In this document: piece after piece, positions 14,594-23,430 of the stretch
How positions within the stretch are numbered: the stretch's first letter is position 1
Layout: each line of letters starts with the position of its first letter
DNA from: Neoroseomonas eburnea
Lineage (GTDB): Bacteria > Pseudomonadota > Alphaproteobacteria > Acetobacterales > Acetobacteraceae
NCBI RefSeq assembly: GCF_018129005.1
Contig: NZ_JAAEDL010000004.1
Span: forward strand, 62,001-126,000
Length of the DNA: 64,000 nt
Direction: 5' to 3'
Made by a program: the position numbers and the translations under genes
The notes under the pieces: model-generated
What the model was told of the DNA's origin: nothing
Database searches by the model: none
The model's input: the letters and a program-made list of their open reading frames with translations, nothing else

Positions 14594-16051
14594 ATGACCG
14601 ACCTTTCGCTCATCCGGCTCACCGCGACGGAGGCGGTGGCGCGGCTGCGCGCCGGGGAGATCACGCCGCTCGACCTCATCGACGCCGCCGCGGCGCGCAT
14701 CGCGGCGGTCGAGCCGGCGGTGAACGCGCTGCCGACGCTCTGCCTCGACCGCGCGCGCGACCACGCGAAGGCTCTGATGAACGGCCGGCGGCGGGAGGCC
14801 GAAGGCGAAGCGGGATGGCTCGCCGGCCTGCCGGTCGCGATCAAGGACCTGACGGAGGTCGCCGGTGTGCGCACGACCTTCGGCAGCCCGATCTTCGCGG
14901 ACTACGTCCCCGAGCGCAGCCACCCCATCGTCGAGCGCATCGAGCGCCGCGGTGGCATCGTCGTCGCGAAATCCAACACACCCGAGTTCGGCGCCGGCGG
15001 TTCGACCTTCAACGAGGTTTTCGGCCGCACCCGCAACCCGTGGAACACCGCGCTGACCTGCGGTGGCTCGACCGGTGGCGGCGCGGTGGCGCTGGCGACG
15101 GGGGAGGTTTGGCTGGCGCATGGCTCCGACCATGGCGGATCGCTGCGGCGCCCGGCGACCTATTGCTCCGTTGTCGGGCTGCGCCCCTCGCCTGGCCGCG
15201 TGACGCGAGGGGCGCAGGAGGATCTGTGGTCGCCGCTCTCCGTGCAGGGGCCGATGGCGCGCAACATCCGGGACCTGTCGCTGTTCCTCGACAGCATGGC
15301 GGGATGGGACCTCGACGACCCGCTGACCTATGACCCGCCGGCACGGTCCTACGCCGATGCTGTCACTGCCGCCGAGCGCGAGAAGCCTCTGCGCATCGCC
15401 TTCACCGCCGATTTCGGCGGCGCCATGGCGATGGACCGCGAGACGGCGGCGATCTGCGCGAGGGAAGTCCGCCGCTTCGAGCGCCTCGGCATCGTCATCG
15501 AGGAGGCGTTCCCCGACCTCGGAGACCTGATGGAGGCCTTCCTGGTGTTGCGCAGCCAGCATTTCGTGGTGGATCGGGAGGAATTGCTCGCGACGCGGCG
15601 CGACAGGCTCAAGCCCGACATCATCTGGCAGACCGAGCGCGGCCTGTCCGAGACGCCCTCTCGCCTCGCCTGGGCGGAGCACGAGCGCGCACGCTTCTTC
15701 CGCGCGATGCGCGACATCTTCCGCCGTTGCGACGTGCTGGTGACGCCGGGCGCTTCCACCCCCGCCTTCGACGTGATGTTGCGCGCGCCGGAGAAGATCG
15801 CGGGCAGGACGCTCGAGAACTACATGGGCGGGTCGCTGATCAACGCCTTCGCGACGCTTGCCGGCTGCCCTGCCGTCGCGGTTCCCTGCGGCTTCGACCA
15901 ATACGGGCGTCCTGTCGGGCTGCAGGTCGTCGCGCCGCCGCGGCAGGATGCGCGCGCGTTGCAGGTGGCGGCGCTGTTCGAGATGATGACGGGCCTCGAC
16001 CGGCAACTGCCGATCGACCCGCGGCCGGGCAGCGTGCCGCCCTATGAGTAG
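14594..16051 (+). CDS. Amidase (amidase-signature family)
   Basis: A 485-residue hydrolase of the amidase-signature family, acting on a carboxamide in the cytoplasm. The catalytic Ser-cisSer-Lys set is intact: Lys in PVAIKDLTEV, cis-Ser in CGGSTGGGAVALA, and the nucleophile in SDHGGSLRRPA, exactly 24 residues after the cis-Ser as expected. The usual GGSSGG has become GGSTGG, which spares the needed residue. It has no adjoining GatB or GatC, so it is a stand-alone amidase of unknown substrate rather than the amidotransferase subunit. I chose the ATG at 14594; a GTG nine bases upstream is also in frame. Confidence 0.9.
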   Translation: MTDLSLIRLTATEAVARLRAGEITPLDLIDAAAARIAAVEPAVNALPTLCLDRARDHAKALMNGRRREAEGEAGWLAGLPVAIKDLTEVAGVRTTFGSPIFADYVPERSHPIVERIERRGGIVVAKSNTPEFGAGGSTFNEVFGRTRNPWNTALTCGGSTGGGAVALATGEVWLAHGSDHGGSLRRPATYCSVVGLRPSPGRVTRGAQEDLWSPLSVQGPMARNIRDLSLFLDSMAGWDLDDPLTYDPPARSYADAVTAAEREKPLRIAFTADFGGAMAMDRETAAICAREVRRFERLGIVIEEAFPDLGDLMEAFLVLRSQHFVVDREELLATRRDRLKPDIIWQTERGLSETPSRLAWAEHERARFFRAMRDIFRRCDVLVTPGASTPAFDVMLRAPEKIAGRTLENYMGGSLINAFATLAGCPAVAVPCGFDQYGRPVGLQVVAPPRQDARALQVAALFEMMTGLDRQLPIDPRPGSVPPYE

Positions 16052-16092
16052 AAACTCGGGGGTGCAATGCCACCTTCGAATGGGCCGCCGCC

Positions 16093-16125
16093 GGCCCCGA
16101 CGCCCAAGCCGGCGGTGTCGGGGCC
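16093..16125. terminator. Bidirectional hairpin between convergent genes
   Basis: GGCCCCGAC (16093-16101) pairs perfectly with GTCGGGGCC (16117-16125) in the 77-base gap between the amidase and the convergent glycosyltransferase gene. No T-run follows on either strand, so any terminator activity would depend on the hairpin alone or on Rho. Confidence 0.5.
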
Positions 16126-16128
16126 GCT

Positions 16129-19100
16129 TCAGCGCCCGGTGATTGCGTTTCGAACGGCCCGGGCGCCGCGCCATCCCACGGCGAGCGGCGCCCGGACAAC
16201 GCGCTTCAGCCTCGGCCGGCGGTCGAAGAAGGCGCGGAGGCGGTGAGTGACCCGCCAGGTGGTGCTCGTCTCAAGCGCCTGCAGGCGCTGGAGAATCGCC
16301 TGCTTCTCCCGTTCCGACGCGTCGAGCCGAGCGTTGGATTCCATCTCGTTGACCCGCAGGATGGCTTCCAGCTCGTTGACCCGCGCGATGATGGACGGAT
16401 CCTGCATGTGAATGATCGGGGGCTTCATCCAGATCCCGCGCAGCAGCGCCACCGACTGCGCGCGCGGCAGTCCGGGCAGCGCATTGGCGAGCCTCAGCCA
16501 GCCGGGAAAATCCGGATAGGCCCTCAGCATCGATCCCTGCCTGATGCGATACAGGACGACTTCCTGCGGAATGACCCAGATGTCCTTCCCCGCGCCGGCC
16601 AGCCGGAGAAAGCACTCCCAATCCTCCCATTTCGCCTTCGATGTGGCGTTCCAGCCACCGATCTCGCGCAGCGCGGAAACCCGGTAGACGGCCAGGGCGT
16701 CGCCCAGCGTGTTCCGCCGCAGAGCCTCCCCCAAGTCGGCGCCGGTCGGGCGGTATGCCTCGCCCCAGGTCTCGGCCTGCCATTCGGTCCCGTCGTCGAA
16801 GTGCCGCAGCCAGCAGGTGACCGCGGCGACCTCCGGATTCTCGTCGAGGATTCGACAGGCGATCTGGAGGAAGCGGTTCAGGACGATGTTGTCGTTGTCG
16901 TGGGCGCAGAGATAGGGCGTCTCGGTCCGGGCCAGCCCGAGGTTGCGGGCGGCGGCGAGGCCGAGGTTCCGCTCATGGCGTATGATCTCGGTCGGGATGT
17001 CGCCGAAGCGCGCCGCGGCCGCCTGCAGCTCCGCGAAGTTCTCGGGCGTCGATCCGTCATCCACCAGCAGGATCTTCCGCGGGCGTTGGAAGGAGTTCCG
17101 CAGGCCGAGCGCGGCATCGGCGAGATGTTCGCGCCGGCCATTCAGGTTCGGCACCACCACGGTCACGGCGCCCGGCTCCGGCGCGGACGCCGCCGGCGCC
17201 GGGCCTTGCGTCAAGGCGGCCGTCACGGCCCGGTATTCCTCCGTGTGCTGCATATAGGCCTCGCGCACCAGTGCCCGTGTGCGCTCGACGAGGCGGCAGC
17301 GATCCCAGTGTGACAGCGACAGGGCGCGAGCCATCGCCGCTGCCAGCGCCGTGCCGTCGGGCGCGCAGAGGAGCATGTCGGCGAGCTCGCCCGGCAGGTG
17401 CTCCGGCACGCCGCCGATGTCGAAGGCGATGAACTGGCAATCCGCGTCAATCACCTCGAAGATCGACAGCGGGTGGTTGTCGCCCCGATAGGGCAGCACG
17501 AGGAGGCTGTCGGCGGCGAAGCGGCGGAGCATCGCGACTGCTTCCGCGCGGCTCCAGACGCCGTGCTCGACCGTGATGGGCAGATCCTTCAGCCGGGCGT
17601 CCGGTTCGGTCACGCCCATCAGCACGACGCGCTCCAGCCGGGCTGCCGTCGCGGCATGGCGGGGATCGGCGAAGAGCGCGCGCACCGCCTCGACGAAGTC
17701 GGGATATCCTTTCTGCGGGGTCTGCTTGCCGTAGAAGACCAGGGTCCGGATCGGCCCGCGCGACAGGTCGTCCAGCCCGTTCGGCGCCAGCCGGATCGGA
17801 TAGGGCAGGAACCGCTCCGCGCGGGGCCGGAAGCCGCCCTTCTCGACATAGAGGTCTCGCAGGTAACGTGACGGAAAGAGCGCGACATCCGCGAGCTCAA
17901 GCGAGAGCCGTTCCCAGGCGTCGATGCTCGGCGAGCGGTCGGTGCCGACCTCGCCGGCGGCGGCATCGAGATAGAGCTGATTGCCATGGGCGTAGGCGAC
18001 AACCGAGACGGACGGCGGCAGCAGCCCGGCGCGCTTCGCCTGCGCCACCCGGTAGCCGATGCCGAGATAGTCCTGATACTCGATGAGCCGCACCTCGTCG
18101 TAGAGGAACAGCGCCTGCATCGCGGCCGCGAGGATATCGTCGGGGTCCACGGCGGCGACGTCCCGCAGCGGCAGGCCTGACCGGCCGCACATGTCCGCGA
18201 CATGGATCCATCCGCGCGCGCGGGCTGCCTCCCACCAGCGCTCCTCCGGCAGGCCCATGTTGCCGGCGAACAGGATCAGGCGCGGCTGGCGGTCCGCCTC
18301 CTCGGCGAGTTGGATGTAGGTCCCGATGCCGCCGGTCCGCTCGGCACGGGCATGCTCGGTCGTGAGCACCATGTGGGCCGCGGGCGGCGGCAATCCATGG
18401 TCGTGCAGCCAGCGGCGGCAATGTTCCGCCGTGCAGGCGAGCTCGGCGCAGATCGTGCGGGCGCAGGCATCCCAGGCGTTCTGCGGCAAGCGGCCGATGC
18501 GCCGGACGATGAAGCCCGCGGACATCATCGCCAGGCCGAACTCGTTCAGCGTCCATTGTCGGACATGGCCGCGGTTGTCGGGCAGGCCGTCGGCGCGCGC
18601 GCCGTCGACCCGCTCGCGGTCCGGCGTGGAGATCACGAGCCGATTGCCCGCATGCAGCTTCAGCAGGCGGCGCAATGTCCGCAGGAGCGGGCGCGGATCC
18701 TGCAGGTGCTCGATGACGTCGGAGAGGATGAAGAGCGTCGGTTCCCGCGGGTCGAGCGCAGCTTCCAGTCTTTCGAGGTCGCCGAACTCCTCGAGATTCA
18801 CCGGGAGAAAGGAACCCATCGCCGCACCGTCCGGCAGCGGCATCCTGTCGTCGTGCCAGTCGGTCTGAAGCGTCGCCGCCGGATGGCCGGCAAAGCTCGA
18901 TTGCAGCTTGACGCCCGATCCCGTGCCGATGTCGACGATGCGTGCCGGCCCGGTCTCGTCGGCGACCAGGCGCGCGAAGCGGTAGACGTCCTCCTGCCAC
19001 ACCACGGCGCTGTCGTCGTAATGGCGATCGATCTCGACCAGCCGCCGCGACTTGCCGCCTGCGAGGAAGTTTGCCCGCGGCGCGAAGTCGCGCGCCGACA

Positions 19101-19131
19101 CCACGCCGCTCAACGTCGCTCCCTGCAGCAT
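16129..19131 (-). CDS. Three-domain methyltransferase - GT4-like - GT2 glycosyltransferase
   Basis: A 1000-residue protein with three catalytic modules in one chain. Residues about 30-240 are a class I methyltransferase: IVDIGTGSG at 65-73 is motif I and FILSDVIEHLQDP at 134-146 is the acidic post-motif. Residues about 255-640 form a GT-B glycosyltransferase: TGGIGTYIQLAEEAD at the start, VFYGKQTPQKGY near 465, and the donor-site segment LPYRGDNHPLSIFEV near 546. Residues about 655-880 are a GT-A family 2 domain: VVVPNLNGRREH, LLVDDGST, the DXD-like HDND at 744-747 and the catalytic KWEDWECF near 834. A coiled coil (915-955) and a basic tail follow. It probably assembles and decorates a surface glycan. 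Its start overlaps the stop of the upstream methyltransferase. Confidence 0.9.
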   Translation of the reverse strand: MLQGATLSGVVSARDFAPRANFLAGGKSRRLVEIDRHYDDSAVVWQEDVYRFARLVADETGPARIVDIGTGSGVKLQSSFAGHPAATLQTDWHDDRMPLPDGAAMGSFLPVNLEEFGDLERLEAALDPREPTLFILSDVIEHLQDPRPLLRTLRRLLKLHAGNRLVISTPDRERVDGARADGLPDNRGHVRQWTLNEFGLAMMSAGFIVRRIGRLPQNAWDACARTICAELACTAEHCRRWLHDHGLPPPAAHMVLTTEHARAERTGGIGTYIQLAEEADRQPRLILFAGNMGLPEERWWEAARARGWIHVADMCGRSGLPLRDVAAVDPDDILAAAMQALFLYDEVRLIEYQDYLGIGYRVAQAKRAGLLPPSVSVVAYAHGNQLYLDAAAGEVGTDRSPSIDAWERLSLELADVALFPSRYLRDLYVEKGGFRPRAERFLPYPIRLAPNGLDDLSRGPIRTLVFYGKQTPQKGYPDFVEAVRALFADPRHAATAARLERVVLMGVTEPDARLKDLPITVEHGVWSRAEAVAMLRRFAADSLLVLPYRGDNHPLSIFEVIDADCQFIAFDIGGVPEHLPGELADMLLCAPDGTALAAAMARALSLSHWDRCRLVERTRALVREAYMQHTEEYRAVTAALTQGPAPAASAPEPGAVTVVVPNLNGRREHLADAALGLRNSFQRPRKILLVDDGSTPENFAELQAAAARFGDIPTEIIRHERNLGLAAARNLGLARTETPYLCAHDNDNIVLNRFLQIACRILDENPEVAAVTCWLRHFDDGTEWQAETWGEAYRPTGADLGEALRRNTLGDALAVYRVSALREIGGWNATSKAKWEDWECFLRLAGAGKDIWVIPQEVVLYRIRQGSMLRAYPDFPGWLRLANALPGLPRAQSVALLRGIWMKPPIIHMQDPSIIARVNELEAILRVNEMESNARLDASEREKQAILQRLQALETSTTWRVTHRLRAFFDRRPRLKRVVRAPLAVGWRGARAVRNAITGR

Positions 19132-19820
19132 CAGGGTGTCTCCGCCGGCGGCGGCGCGGCCTCGTCAGGCAGGGGGCGCCGGAGCGCCACGTCGTTGTAG
19201 AGATGCGGATGGAGGGCGAAGTAGACGAAGCGGAAATCATGCGTGACCGAGAGTTCGCAGACGGCGTGCGGCACGCCGTAGTCCATGCATTCGGCCGGCG
19301 ACCAGAGCGTGAAGTCGTTGAAGATCAGGAGGCCGCCCGGCTTGACCTTGGTCCGCGCGACGCGCGCGTCGCGCGAGGCGCCATCGTAGGAATGGTCGCC
19401 ATCGATGTAGATCCAGTCGAAATGGTCGTCCGGAAAGCCGCCCAGCAATGTCGAGCTGTCACCCAGGTGCAGCTCCACCTCCTCGCGCGCCAGGAGGTTG
19501 GTGTCACGCGCGCGCAGGGGGGCGTCGTCGATGTCGAAGAGATGCAGCCTGGCGGGACGGACGATGTCGAGGATCTTCTCCGCAAAGAGGCCTTCCTGCG
19601 TTCCCACCTCGGCGCAGACGCCGCCTTTCGGCAGGCGCCTCAGGATCTCCTCGCGGTGCGGGAGAAGCACGCAGCCCTCAAGGCGATTGGCCGGCAGCGT
19701 CGGCAGCGCGGGAAAGAGCTGGCCGACGCCGTAGCCGGCGAAGGGCCGCATGACCCGGAGCCAATCCGCACGCATCCTGCCGAACCAGTCATTCTGCTCC
19801 GGCGTCATGATCATCGGCAT
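19131..19820 (-). CDS. Class I SAM-dependent methyltransferase (TylF/CmcI-like)
   Basis: A 229-residue methyltransferase. Motif I is CAEVGTQEGLFAEKIL. The acidic residue of motif II is in HLFDIDDAP. A HFDWIYIDGDHSYDGASRD stretch follows, with the metal-binding-type D-G-D-H seen in CmcI/TylF-like sugar or glycan O-methyltransferases, and then GGLLIFNDFT. It is translated first in a two-gene unit: its TGA overlaps the ATG of the 1000-residue protein (ATGA), so the products are probably made in fixed ratio and act on the same glycan. I chose the ATG at 19820, which has AGGAAGGA about 12 bases upstream; the frame continues into AT-rich DNA, but that extension is not protein-like. Confidence 0.82.
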   Translation of the reverse strand: MPMIMTPEQNDWFGRMRADWLRVMRPFAGYGVGQLFPALPTLPANRLEGCVLLPHREEILRRLPKGGVCAEVGTQEGLFAEKILDIVRPARLHLFDIDDAPLRARDTNLLAREEVELHLGDSSTLLGGFPDDHFDWIYIDGDHSYDGASRDARVARTKVKPGGLLIFNDFTLWSPAECMDYGVPHAVCELSVTHDFRFVYFALHPHLYNDVALRRPLPDEAAPPPAETP

Positions 19821-19904
19821 CGGTCGTGCTGTGTCCTTCCTGTCGTCGTGCCCTGGCCAGCCGACGGTTCGGACGTCCCGGCAGCAGCATTCCTGGCGCA
19901 CGGC

Positions 19905-20160
19905 TACCGATTTGACAAAGGGAATGCGCAGAAAACGATCGCGGCATATCGTGAAGTATTCGTAACAATTTGAATTAAATTTGCCGGGTGATGTATTTTT
20001 ATTTCCATTCTGCCAATGATATTGCGTAGTATCCGAGTCGTTTGACAAATTGTGAAATGACTTTTGAGGAGTGGAGGTTATCATGCAAGTGATTGATCTG
20101 ACAATCCGATATCGCGGCAAATGCGCAATGATTTTCATGAAAATCTAAATCATGTGCCGT
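19905..20160. promoter_or_regulatory. AT-rich divergent control region
   Basis: The gap 19821-20191 separates the divergent methyltransferase/glycosyltransferase pair from the epimerase gene. About 250 bases of it are strikingly AT-rich for this genome, with runs such as ATTTTTATTT and TGATTTTCATGAAAATC. Several -35-like hexamers are visible (TTGACA at 19912 and 20042; TTGTCA on the other strand at 20047-20042). ATTTTCATGAAAAT is a perfect 14-base palindrome near 20131-20144. It could hold two promoters and be a target for MucR-type silencing. I cannot fix the exact start sites. Confidence 0.6.
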
Positions 20161-20191
20161 GGAGCATTCGGAGGTTGAGGGGCGACAAGGC

Positions 20192-21124
20192 ATGAAGGTC
20201 TGCATGACCGGGGCCGCGGGGCGAATCGGGCAGGTCTTCTGCGGCCTCGCATTGCGGCAACCGGGCCTGCAACTCCGCGTTCTGCTTTCCCCGGGCAGCC
20301 CGCGCCTGCCGGACCCGATCGAGGTGGTCGAAGGCGATCTCCTCCAACCCGAAAGCTGTGAGCGGCTGCTGCGTGGCCAGGACGCCCTGGTGCATCTGGC
20401 CTGGCGCGGCGTGCCGCTGGCCGGAAGCGGCTTCGGCGCCGGCCTGAACGACGGCCTGCTGCCCACGCTGAGCCTCCTCGACGCCGCGCGGCGGCATGAG
20501 GGCCTGCGGATCATCTTCCCATCTTCCGGCGGAACCGTCTACGCCGAGCGCGGCGCGCGCCGCCCGCACCGCGAGGAGGACCCCTGCCTGCCGAGAAGCC
20601 CCTACGCCATCCAGAAGCTGGCTGCCGAGCACTACATACAGGCGCTTTGCGCGGATGGCGGCGTGAGCGCGCGGATCCTGCGCATCTCCACCGCCTATGG
20701 CTGGCGCGCCGTCCCGGGCGCGTTGCAGGGCTTCATCGGCATCGCGCTCGCTTCGGCCGTGCGGGGCGAGCCCGTGCGGCTGGTGGGGGATCCGGCGAAT
20801 GTGCGCGACTTCGTCCACCGTGACGATGTCGCCGAAGCTCTGCTGCTGGCGACGAACAGGCCGCTCGCCATGGGACAGGTGGAGGTGCTGAACATCGGCT
20901 CATGTGTCGGCACCTCGGTGCGGGAGGTGCTGGCGATGATCGAGCGCGAACTCGGCCGGCCGGTCGCGACCCGGCAGGAGCATTGGGACGCGGCGCGCAG
21001 CCTGCCCGGCTACGCCGTGCTGGACATTTCGCGGGCTCGCCAGGCGCTCGGCTGGCAGCCCCGGATCGCCCTGCGGGAAGGCATCCGCGCGGGATTGCAC
21101 GAACTGCTTCACCTCGCGGCGTGA
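20192..21124 (+). CDS. NAD-dependent epimerase/dehydratase (extended SDR)
   Basis: A 310-residue extended short-chain dehydrogenase, probably acting on a nucleotide sugar. The dinucleotide motif is TGAAGRIG near residues 6-13. An Asp/Glu patch EVVEGDLL follows beta-3, and the active site has PSSGGTVYAER and the catalytic pair in SPYAIQKLAAEHYIQ (Tyr-x-x-x-Lys). The C-terminal lobe carries RDFVHRDDVAEALLLA and a final LGWQPRIALREGI that is typical of UDP-glucose 4-epimerase relatives. The start at 20192 has GGAGGTTGAGG upstream. It is divergent from the glycosyltransferase pair, so it likely supplies an activated sugar for the same glycan. Confidence 0.88.
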   Translation: MKVCMTGAAGRIGQVFCGLALRQPGLQLRVLLSPGSPRLPDPIEVVEGDLLQPESCERLLRGQDALVHLAWRGVPLAGSGFGAGLNDGLLPTLSLLDAARRHEGLRIIFPSSGGTVYAERGARRPHREEDPCLPRSPYAIQKLAAEHYIQALCADGGVSARILRISTAYGWRAVPGALQGFIGIALASAVRGEPVRLVGDPANVRDFVHRDDVAEALLLATNRPLAMGQVEVLNIGSCVGTSVREVLAMIERELGRPVATRQEHWDAARSLPGYAVLDISRARQALGWQPRIALREGIRAGLHELLHLAA

Positions 21125-21186
21125 CGCGGCCCGGCGCGGCGAAGGGCCGCTGCGCCGGGGAAGGGCAACCTTCTGCCGCGCCGCGG

Positions 21187-22143
21187 CTATTGTGGCCGGA
21201 TCCCCGCCGCCCGTGCCGCCGCCCCCCATTTCTCCATCTCCGCCTGCACGAAGCTGCGCATCTCGTCGGGGGTGTTCGACACGATCTCCGCCCCCAGGGT
21301 CTTGTGCCGGTCCACCACCGTCTGGTTCCGCAGCGCCGCGCGGATGTCGGCGTTCAGCTTCGTCAGCACGGCGGGCGGCAGGTTGGCCGGGGCGATCACC
21401 ATGCCCCAAGTCGCCGCCTCGAAATCCGGCAGCAGGCTCTCGGCGATCGTCGGCACGTCGGGAAGCTGCGGGCTGCGCCGCGCCCCCGTGGTCGCCAGGG
21501 CCTTCAGCGCGCCCGACTGGATGTGCGGCAGCGCCGCCGGCACCGTGTCGAACATGATGTTCACCCGGTTGGCGATGAGGTCCGGATGCGCCTGGGTGGA
21601 GCCGCGATAGGGCACGTATTCAAGCGTGATGCCGGTGCGCTGCGCGAAGAGCACCGGCGCCAACCGCACCACGCCTCCCGTGCCGGCGAAGGTCACGCCG
21701 GGATTGCGTTTCGCGTGGTCCACCAGCTCGGCCGGCGTGTTCGGCGCGAAGGCGCGCGGCGCGCAGAGCACCAGCGGCGTCGCCGTGGTCTGCGTGACGA
21801 AGGTGAAGTCGCGGATGGTGTCGAAGGGCAGCCGGTAGAACGCCGCGTTGACCGGATGCCCGACCGAGACGAGGCCGAGCGTGTAGCCATCCGCCGGGCT
21901 GCGCGCGACCGCCTCGGTGCCGATCACGCCATCGGCGCCGGCGCGGTTCTCGACCGGCACGGGCTGTCCCCAGGCGGCGGAGAGCGGCTCGGCGATCAGC
22001 CGCGCCGTGATGTCGGACACGCCGCCCGGCGTGTAGGGGACGATGATGCGCACGGCGCGGCTGGGGAACGGGCCCTGCGCGGCGGCCGGCAGGGCAGGCA
22101 GCGCAAGGGCCGCGGCACCCAGGGCCCGACGGGAGATGGACAT
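21187..22143 (-). CDS. Bug-family tripartite tricarboxylate transporter substrate-binding protein
   Basis: A 318-residue periplasmic binding protein of the TctC/Bug family. The signal peptide (MSISRRALGAAALALPALPAAAQG) has a twin-arginine-like RR and an AAAQ cleavage site. The mature part begins FPSRAVRIIVPYTPGGVSDITAR, the signature first ligand loop, and continues with ENRAGADGVIGTEAVARS, FDTIRDFTFVT, YVPYRGSTQAHPDLI, DVPTIAESLLPDFEA and a terminal amphipathic helix. It binds a small carboxylate. No TctA or TctB membrane gene is next to it, which is common for the many orphan Bug genes of this group. The start has GGAAGG six bases upstream. Confidence 0.93.
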   Translation of the reverse strand: MSISRRALGAAALALPALPAAAQGPFPSRAVRIIVPYTPGGVSDITARLIAEPLSAAWGQPVPVENRAGADGVIGTEAVARSPADGYTLGLVSVGHPVNAAFYRLPFDTIRDFTFVTQTTATPLVLCAPRAFAPNTPAELVDHAKRNPGVTFAGTGGVVRLAPVLFAQRTGITLEYVPYRGSTQAHPDLIANRVNIMFDTVPAALPHIQSGALKALATTGARRSPQLPDVPTIAESLLPDFEAATWGMVIAPANLPPAVLTKLNADIRAALRNQTVVDRHKTLGAEIVSNTPDEMRSFVQAEMEKWGAAARAAGIRPQ

Positions 22144-22271
22144 GGCGTTTCCTTCCGTTGGCGGGCTCTCTGGCCCGGCGGGAAGCATCCTGGGCGCGAG
22201 CCGCTTGGCGCGGAAGCCCTCGCGGCGGGGCCCAATTCCGTCCGCGCCGGTTCTGCCGTAAAGCCGCGCGC

Positions 22272-22922
22272 ATGAGGATCCTCGCCATCGAGGGCGCGCT
22301 TGCCCGCTGCTCCGCCGCCCTGCTGGCCGATGGCCAGGTGCTGGCGGCGGAGGAAGCCGAGGCACACCGCGGCCATCCGGCCCTGCTGCCGCCGATGGCC
22401 GCGGCGGTGCTGGCGCGCGCCGGCCTTCGCGCGACGGCGCTCGATGCCGTGGCGGTGGGTGTCGGGCCCGGTGGCTTCACCGGCCTGCGCGCGGCGATCG
22501 CGCTGGCGGAGGGCCTGGCGCGCGGGGCGGGCCGGCCGCTCATCGGCGTGACGACGGGCGAGGCGCTGGCGGCCGAGGCGCCGGCGACGGAGCGCGCGAT
22601 CTGGGCCGCGGTCGACAACCGCCGCGGCCGCGTCGTGCTGGAGTGCTTCGCGCCGGGCGCCGTGGTTCCGGCCGCGCCGCTGGTCGCGCCGCTCGACGCC
22701 CTGCCCGAGGCCTTGGGCCCCGTGCTGGTGCTTGGCGATGCCGCCGCGGCGGTGGCGGCGGCGCTGATGGCGCGTGGCGATGTCGCCGAAGCCTTGCCCG
22801 GCATGCCGCGGGCCGTCGCCGTCGCCAGCGTTGCCGGGCGCCGCCTGGCCGGGGCGCTGCCGCCGCGCGGCGCGGCACCGCTTTACGCCGAACCGCCCGC
22901 CGTGCGCGCCCCGGGTGGCTGA
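22272..22922 (+). CDS. tsaB: tRNA threonylcarbamoyladenosine biosynthesis protein TsaB
   Basis: A 216-residue ASKHA-fold protein that binds TsaD and TsaE for t6A37 modification of ANN-reading tRNAs. It shows MRILAIEGALARCSAALLADG (phosphate-1-like loop, with an unusual Gly where Thr is common), the conserved GHPALLPPMAAAVL, and VAVGVGPGGFTGLRAAIALAEGLA, which is the family signature. The C-terminal half is shorter and more variable, as in other TsaB proteins. It is followed with overlap by rimI, the usual partner, and starts the conserved 22-35 kb block. The start at 22272 has no strong ribosome-binding site. Confidence 0.93.
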   Translation: MRILAIEGALARCSAALLADGQVLAAEEAEAHRGHPALLPPMAAAVLARAGLRATALDAVAVGVGPGGFTGLRAAIALAEGLARGAGRPLIGVTTGEALAAEAPATERAIWAAVDNRRGRVVLECFAPGAVVPAAPLVAPLDALPEALGPVLVLGDAAAAVAAALMARGDVAEALPGMPRAVAVASVAGRRLAGALPPRGAAPLYAEPPAVRAPGG

Positions 22923-23430
22923 GGCCGCGCCGATCGTCGCGCCGGCGGGTTCGGAGGCGGCCGCCCTGCTCGCCGAGCTGCACGCCGAAGCCTTTCCCCC
23001 GGCCCATCGCTGGAGCGGCGATGCGATCGGCCTGCTGATCGCCCTGCCGGGCCATTTCGCTCTGCTCGCCAGCGTGGGGGGAGAGCCGGTCGGCTTCGTG
23101 CTCGGCCGCGTGGCGGCGGAGGAGGCGGAGGTGCTGACGCTCGCGGTCCGTCCGGCCGGGCGCAGGGCCGGGGCGGGGCGGGCGCTGATGGGCGCGCTGA
23201 TGGCGGAAGCGGCGCGGCGCGGCGCGGCGACCGTGTTCCTAGAAGTGGCGGAGGGCAACGCCGCCGCGCGTGCTCTCTATGCCGCGCTCGGGGCGGTGGA
23301 GGCCGGGAGGAGGCGGCGCTACTACCCGGACGGCTCGGACGCGCTGGTGCTCCGCCTGCCGCTCGGAGACCGCCTGGAAAGCCCGGCACCGACCCGCACC
23401 CCCACCCGGCCACCCATTCCAGGATGCTGA
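22915..23430 (+). CDS. rimI: GNAT N-acetyltransferase, RimI-like
   Basis: A 171-residue GNAT protein. The core has AEAFPPAHRWSGDAI, FALLASVGGEPVGFVLGRV (strand beta-4), LTLAVRPAGRRAGAGRALM (acetyl-CoA-binding R-x-x-G-x-G/A segment) and FLEVAEGNAAARALYAALG, typical of RimI. It is translated from a GTG at 22915 that overlaps the tsaB stop by eight bases. In Escherichia coli RimI acetylates the N-terminus of ribosomal protein S18. The last 16 or so residues (from ESPAPTRTP) are encoded by the left arm of a long palindrome (Family C) and are proline-rich, not family-like, so the original stop was probably lost or moved. Confidence 0.9.
   Translation: MAEAAPIVAPAGSEAAALLAELHAEAFPPAHRWSGDAIGLLIALPGHFALLASVGGEPVGFVLGRVAAEEAEVLTLAVRPAGRRAGAGRALMGALMAEAARRGAATVFLEVAEGNAAARALYAALGAVEAGRRRRYYPDGSDALVLRLPLGDRLESPAPTRTPTRPPIPGC

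Noticed and set aside
19821-20138. N-terminal extension of the methyltransferase to an ATG at 20138
   Set aside because: The extra 106 residues come from the AT-rich control region, have no family likeness, and skip the ribosome-binding site near 19835.
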